Positions 14,766 through 17,733 of a stretch of DNA of 17,733 nucleotides are shown here, one piece after another. The stretch's first letter is position 1; each line of letters starts with the position of its first letter. The notes under the pieces were generated by a model, which saw nothing but the letters and a program-made list of their open reading frames with translations, was not told the DNA's origin and did no database searches. The stretch lies in the NCBI GenBank assembly GCA_964545075.1, contig CAZJFS010000086.1, positions 1-17,733 of the forward strand, given 5' to 3'. Source of the stretch: DAOPXV01 sp035352535. GTDB taxonomy: Bacteria; Muiribacteriota; UBA9980. The position numbers and the translations under genes are program-made.

Positions 14766-14768
14766 ATT

Positions 14769-15590
14769 ATGTCAAAAAAAGTCAGCATATGCATGATCAC
14801 TTATAATCATGAAAAATATATCGCTCAGGCCGTGGAAAGCGTAATATCGCAAAAGACTAACTTCGATTATGAACTTGTTATAGGCGAAGATAATTCAAAA
14901 GATAATACGCGCAAGATACTTATCGAATTTCAAAAAAAATATCCGGATAAAATTCATTTATTGTTACATGACCAGAACATAGGCATGCACAATAATTTTT
15001 TTCAAACATATCTAGCCTGCTCCGGAAAATACATTGCATTGCTTGAAGGTGACGATTACTGGACATCCCCCGAAAAACTTCAAATCCAGGCCGATTTTTT
15101 AGACTCACATCCTCATTGTTCGCAATGTTTTCATTCGGTAACTTATTATTATGAAAACGGTAATAAGCCCTCGCATATTTTTCCCGATTTTACGCCTGAC
15201 GAATTTATCGGAATCGATAAACTGCTTGTAAGAAACTTCATGCAGACGTGTTCTGTCATGGTTAAAAACAACATAATTAAAAAATATCCGGAGTGGCTTT
15301 ATTCCATTCCTATTTTAGACTGGCCATTATTTATACTCAACGCTTCATGCGGCCCTACCGGCTTCATCGATAAAAACATGGCAACTTATAGAATTCATGA
15401 TGGTGGAGTATGGAGCAATACAACGCCGAAAGACCATCGATTCGCGGCATTAAAAGTTTATAACGCCATCAACAAACATTTTAAATACAAATATAACAAT
15501 ATTATCGCACCAAAACTTTTCAGGATAAAATTGAGCCTGATTAAAATTTATATCACAAAATTAATTAAATATCTTTTGGGGAAAAAATGA
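14769..15590 (+). CDS. GT2 (GT-A fold) glycosyltransferase
   Basis: The 273-residue protein opens with VSICMITYNHEKYIAQAVES (5-24), the beta strand and helix of family 2 glycosyltransferases. GEDNSKDNT (39-47) gives the uridine-binding acids and EGDDYW (93-98) holds the metal-binding DXD motif. DWPLF near residue 184 is likely in the acceptor site. The C-terminal 50 residues are Lys-rich and hydrophobic and may sit on the membrane. It would add one sugar to the lipid-linked repeat unit on the cytoplasmic side. It follows the aminotransferase gene by three bases without its own ribosome site, so translation is probably coupled. Its last four bases (ATGA) overlap the flippase start. Donor sugar is not predictable. 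Confidence 0.9.
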   Translation: MSKKVSICMITYNHEKYIAQAVESVISQKTNFDYELVIGEDNSKDNTRKILIEFQKKYPDKIHLLLHDQNIGMHNNFFQTYLACSGKYIALLEGDDYWTSPEKLQIQADFLDSHPHCSQCFHSVTYYYENGNKPSHIFPDFTPDEFIGIDKLLVRNFMQTCSVMVKNNIIKKYPEWLYSIPILDWPLFILNASCGPTGFIDKNMATYRIHDGGVWSNTTPKDHRFAALKVYNAINKHFKYKYNNIIAPKLFRIKLSLIKIYITKLIKYLLGKK

Positions 15591-16861
15591 TCGATTTAAT
15601 AAAGGTTTCAATATTTACGATAGCGTTAAACGTCATAAAAATATTATCAGGTTTTATTTCAAACAAAGTCATCGCAATATACACCGGCCCTTCCGGCATA
15701 GCTATGATAGGACAATTTTGTAATTTTATCTCGATCGTTTCGGTCGTGGCTAGCGGCGGAATAAATTCCGGAGTGACTAAATATATAGCCGAATATCATG
15801 GAAATGACTTGAAAATAAATAAACTCATAAAAGTTTCATTTTCCATCACACTCTTTCTCACGTTTATAACAGCTTTAATCGTCTTATCCTTCTACAAACA
15901 GCTTTCATTGTTATTGTTCGGCGGTTATGAATATAAAAATATTTTTTTGCTGCTTCCATTTTTTTTAATTTTCATTTCATCGAACGCATTTTTTTTATCA
16001 TTACTGAACGGTTTTAAAGATATTAAAAAATACACGCTTATAAATGTTTCGTCTAATATTTCAAACCTGGCGCTTATAATATTTTTGAGTTATTATTTGA
16101 AAACTTTAGGCGTTTTATTGTCTTTACTGCTTTCGAATTTAATCGTATTTTTCGTTTCAATAGCATTGGTAAAAAAATATTCATGGTTCAATTTTTCTAA
16201 TTTTACCGTTAAGTATGATAAAGCGACAGTATTAAGGCTTTTTAAGTATTCGTTAATGGCCATTACGACTGCAATAACGCTCCCACTGACTCAAATCTTA
16301 ATACGTGATTATATTACCCAACATATGTCTATTGAAGCCGCTGGCTACTGGCAAAGCATCGGAAATATTTCAGGCATATACCTTATGTTCATAACTTCTT
16401 CACTGAGCTTTTATTATCTGCCGAAGTTGTCCGAACTGAAAGACGCCGCAAGCATCAGAAGAGAGATATTTAATGGCTATAAAATAATATTGCCAATTGT
16501 CGGCATCTTATTACTGTTAATTTTTTTATTTAAAACTACTATTATCAAATTAATATTTACGGAAAAATTTTTGCCCATGGAAAATCTTTTCCCATATTAC
16601 TGCCTGGGAGATTTTTTCAAAATAGCCAGCTGGTTGATATCGTTTTTAATGATTGCAAAGGCAATGACCGGAATATATATAATAATGGAAGTAATATTCA
16701 GTTTCAGTTTCGTGCTTTTATCGATCATATTTTTAAACAAGTTTGGATTACAGGGCGTCACCATAGCTTATTGTCTTAATTATTTAACATACTTTATATC
16801 TTTGGTTTTGCTTTTTAGAAAATTATTTTTTCTTCACGCTCCAGTTAAAAAGGAATACTAA
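15587..16861 (+). CDS. Wzx-type O-antigen flippase (polysaccharide translocase)
   Basis: The 424-residue protein is a membrane protein with about 12 hydrophobic segments, the size and pattern of Wzx translocases of the MATE/MOP superfamily. The N terminus (KILSGFISNKVIAIYTGPSG, then IAMIGQFCNF) resembles the WzxE and O-antigen translocase group found in clusters with 4-amino-4,6-dideoxy sugars. It would flip undecaprenyl-pyrophosphate-linked repeat units across the inner membrane for polymerisation by a Wzy. The WaaL/Wzy-type gene on the opposite strand could serve, but another polymerase may lie beyond the window. The start overlaps the GT2 stop as ATGA, a translational coupling. The gene is one of the most AT-rich in the window. 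Confidence 0.88.
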   Translation: MIDLIKVSIFTIALNVIKILSGFISNKVIAIYTGPSGIAMIGQFCNFISIVSVVASGGINSGVTKYIAEYHGNDLKINKLIKVSFSITLFLTFITALIVLSFYKQLSLLLFGGYEYKNIFLLLPFFLIFISSNAFFLSLLNGFKDIKKYTLINVSSNISNLALIIFLSYYLKTLGVLLSLLLSNLIVFFVSIALVKKYSWFNFSNFTVKYDKATVLRLFKYSLMAITTAITLPLTQILIRDYITQHMSIEAAGYWQSIGNISGIYLMFITSSLSFYYLPKLSELKDAASIRREIFNGYKIILPIVGILLLLIFLFKTTIIKLIFTEKFLPMENLFPYYCLGDFFKIASWLISFLMIAKAMTGIYIIMEVIFSFSFVLLSIIFLNKFGLQGVTIAYCLNYLTYFISLVLLFRKLFFLHAPVKKEY

Positions 16862-16863
16862 CT

Positions 16864-17733
16864 ATGAATAATAGCAAAGTGTATATTATAGTATTGAATT
16901 ATAAGAACCCTTTCGACACTATCGAGTGTCTTGAATCAATTTATAAATCAAGTTATACTAACTACCAGGTTATAGTAGTCGATAATGATTCAAAAGATGA
17001 GTCGATAAAGCTTATTAAAAAATGGGCGGACCGTGAATTTAATATCTGGGTTCCTATAAATAACAAACTGCGCGAGTTATCAATTCCTCCGCATAACGCC
17101 AAAATTAAATACGCCGAATTTAACGACCTTAACTTTGACGTTATCCGCAATACCACTGACAATGATATAATATTGATAAATTCCCCCGATAACCAAGGCT
17201 ATGCCGCCGGCAACAATATAGGGATAAGATATGCTTTGCGCAAAAATGATTTTGATTATATATGGATACTAAACAACGACACGGTAATAGATAAATTTTG
17301 CCTCGCTCATCTCGTGAATAGCGCAAATAACAGTACCGGAATAATAGGTTCTAAAATGTATTTTTATCACTATCCCGATACGATTGCCGGAATAGGAGGA
17401 TTATACAACAAGTATTTCTTTTTTGAATTTATTTGGTTTATTTTTTTATATTTAATCAGTTTGGGTAAAATTAAAAGAAGCATATATTTCACCAAAAATA
17501 TCGGTATGAACGAAAAAGATGAAAAACAATATGACAATAATGAAATAAATCCAGATTTTGTAATGGGTGCTTCGATGTTTGTTTCCAAAAGATTTTTGAA
17601 TGATGCCGGCCTGATGGATGAGCTGAATTTTTTATTCTGGGAAGAATTAAATTGGTGTAGAATGGCCCGCGAAAATTTAAATTTACAATATTGTTCCGAA
17701 AGCAAGTTATGGCATAAAGAAGGCGCGGCGACA
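16864..17733 (+). CDS. GT2 glycosyltransferase, WbbL/rhamnosyltransferase-like (partial, runs off window end)
   Basis: An open frame of 290 codons begins at ATG 16864, two bases after the flippase stop, and continues past the window end, so the C terminus is missing. It carries VYIIVLNYKNP (6-16), VVDNDSKD (38-45), SPDNQGYAAGNNIG (107-120), the metal-binding region LNNDT (136-140), and near residue 236 PDFVMGASMFVSK followed by LFWEELNWCRMA, the ED-type acceptor and catalytic helix. This order is typical of WbbL and RfbF-like enzymes that transfer rhamnose and related dTDP- or UDP-sugars, though the donor cannot be read from sequence. It is part of the same tightly spaced operon. What exists is clearly functional in form. 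Confidence 0.88.
   Translation, partial: MNNSKVYIIVLNYKNPFDTIECLESIYKSSYTNYQVIVVDNDSKDESIKLIKKWADREFNIWVPINNKLRELSIPPHNAKIKYAEFNDLNFDVIRNTTDNDIILINSPDNQGYAAGNNIGIRYALRKNDFDYIWILNNDTVIDKFCLAHLVNSANNSTGIIGSKMYFYHYPDTIAGIGGLYNKYFFFEFIWFIFLYLISLGKIKRSIYFTKNIGMNEKDEKQYDNNEINPDFVMGASMFVSKRFLNDAGLMDELNFLFWEELNWCRMARENLNLQYCSESKLWHKEGAAT

Noticed and set aside
1..17733. tRNA, rRNA, CRISPR, insertion sequence, transposase or toxin-antitoxin genes
   Set aside because: Looked for and not found: no clustered direct repeats, no transposase motifs, no terminal inverted repeats around genes, and the gaps are too short or lack cloverleaf features.

Overview
The window comes from a bacterium with a Gram-negative (diderm) type envelope, judged from Sec-type signal peptides, a WaaL/Wzy-type polymerase or ligase, a Wzx flippase and an AlgI-type O-acetylation module. 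I cannot place the phylum. The mix of a very large NAD-glutamate dehydrogenase, DUF4214 and fibronectin type III proteins and a surface polysaccharide locus would fit an uncultivated lineage, but that is a guess. No tRNA, rRNA, CRISPR array, insertion sequence or phage gene was seen. The longest stretch without a gene is about 200 bases.

Left part, minus strand (1-6626). A block of genes with balanced to fairly high GC (34/60 G+C at 61-120, 32/60 at 5101-5160) reads leftward from a near-consensus sigma70 promoter at 6671-6699. The order is a GT4 glycosyltransferase, a SAM methyltransferase, a WaaL/Wzy-type membrane protein, then (with its own promoter at 3143-3171) a secreted DUF4214-SH3b-GHL10 protein. 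Last comes the N-terminal part of a large NAD-dependent glutamate dehydrogenase, behind an extended -10 promoter and a structured leader. The first three genes look like part of a surface polysaccharide pathway. The dehydrogenase is probably unrelated housekeeping.

Divergent junction (6627-6813). Two sigma70-like promoters fire outward from this region. Base composition drops to the right of it.

Right part, plus strand (6814-17733). An AT-richer block (15/60 G+C at 15601-15660) begins with a secreted protein carrying two Fn3 domains and a fourfold 54-residue repeat, followed by a strong hairpin. Then comes a closely packed polysaccharide locus. It encodes a secreted CE7/AXE1-type acetyl esterase, an AlgI/DltB-type MBOAT O-acyltransferase, a membrane-anchored AlgX/AlgJ-type SGNH protein, a zinc-ribbon methyltransferase, a VioB-like hexapeptide acyltransferase, a VioA-like DegT aminotransferase, a GT2 glycosyltransferase, a Wzx flippase and a second GT2 cut by the window end. 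Together these suggest a Wzx/Wzy-type polysaccharide containing an N-acetylated 4-amino-4,6-dideoxyhexose. It would be O-acetylated outside the inner membrane by the MBOAT/SGNH pair and possibly trimmed by the neighbouring secreted esterase. The pairing of acetyl addition and acetyl removal in adjacent genes, next to an unclassified Fn3/repeat protein, is the most interesting feature of the window.
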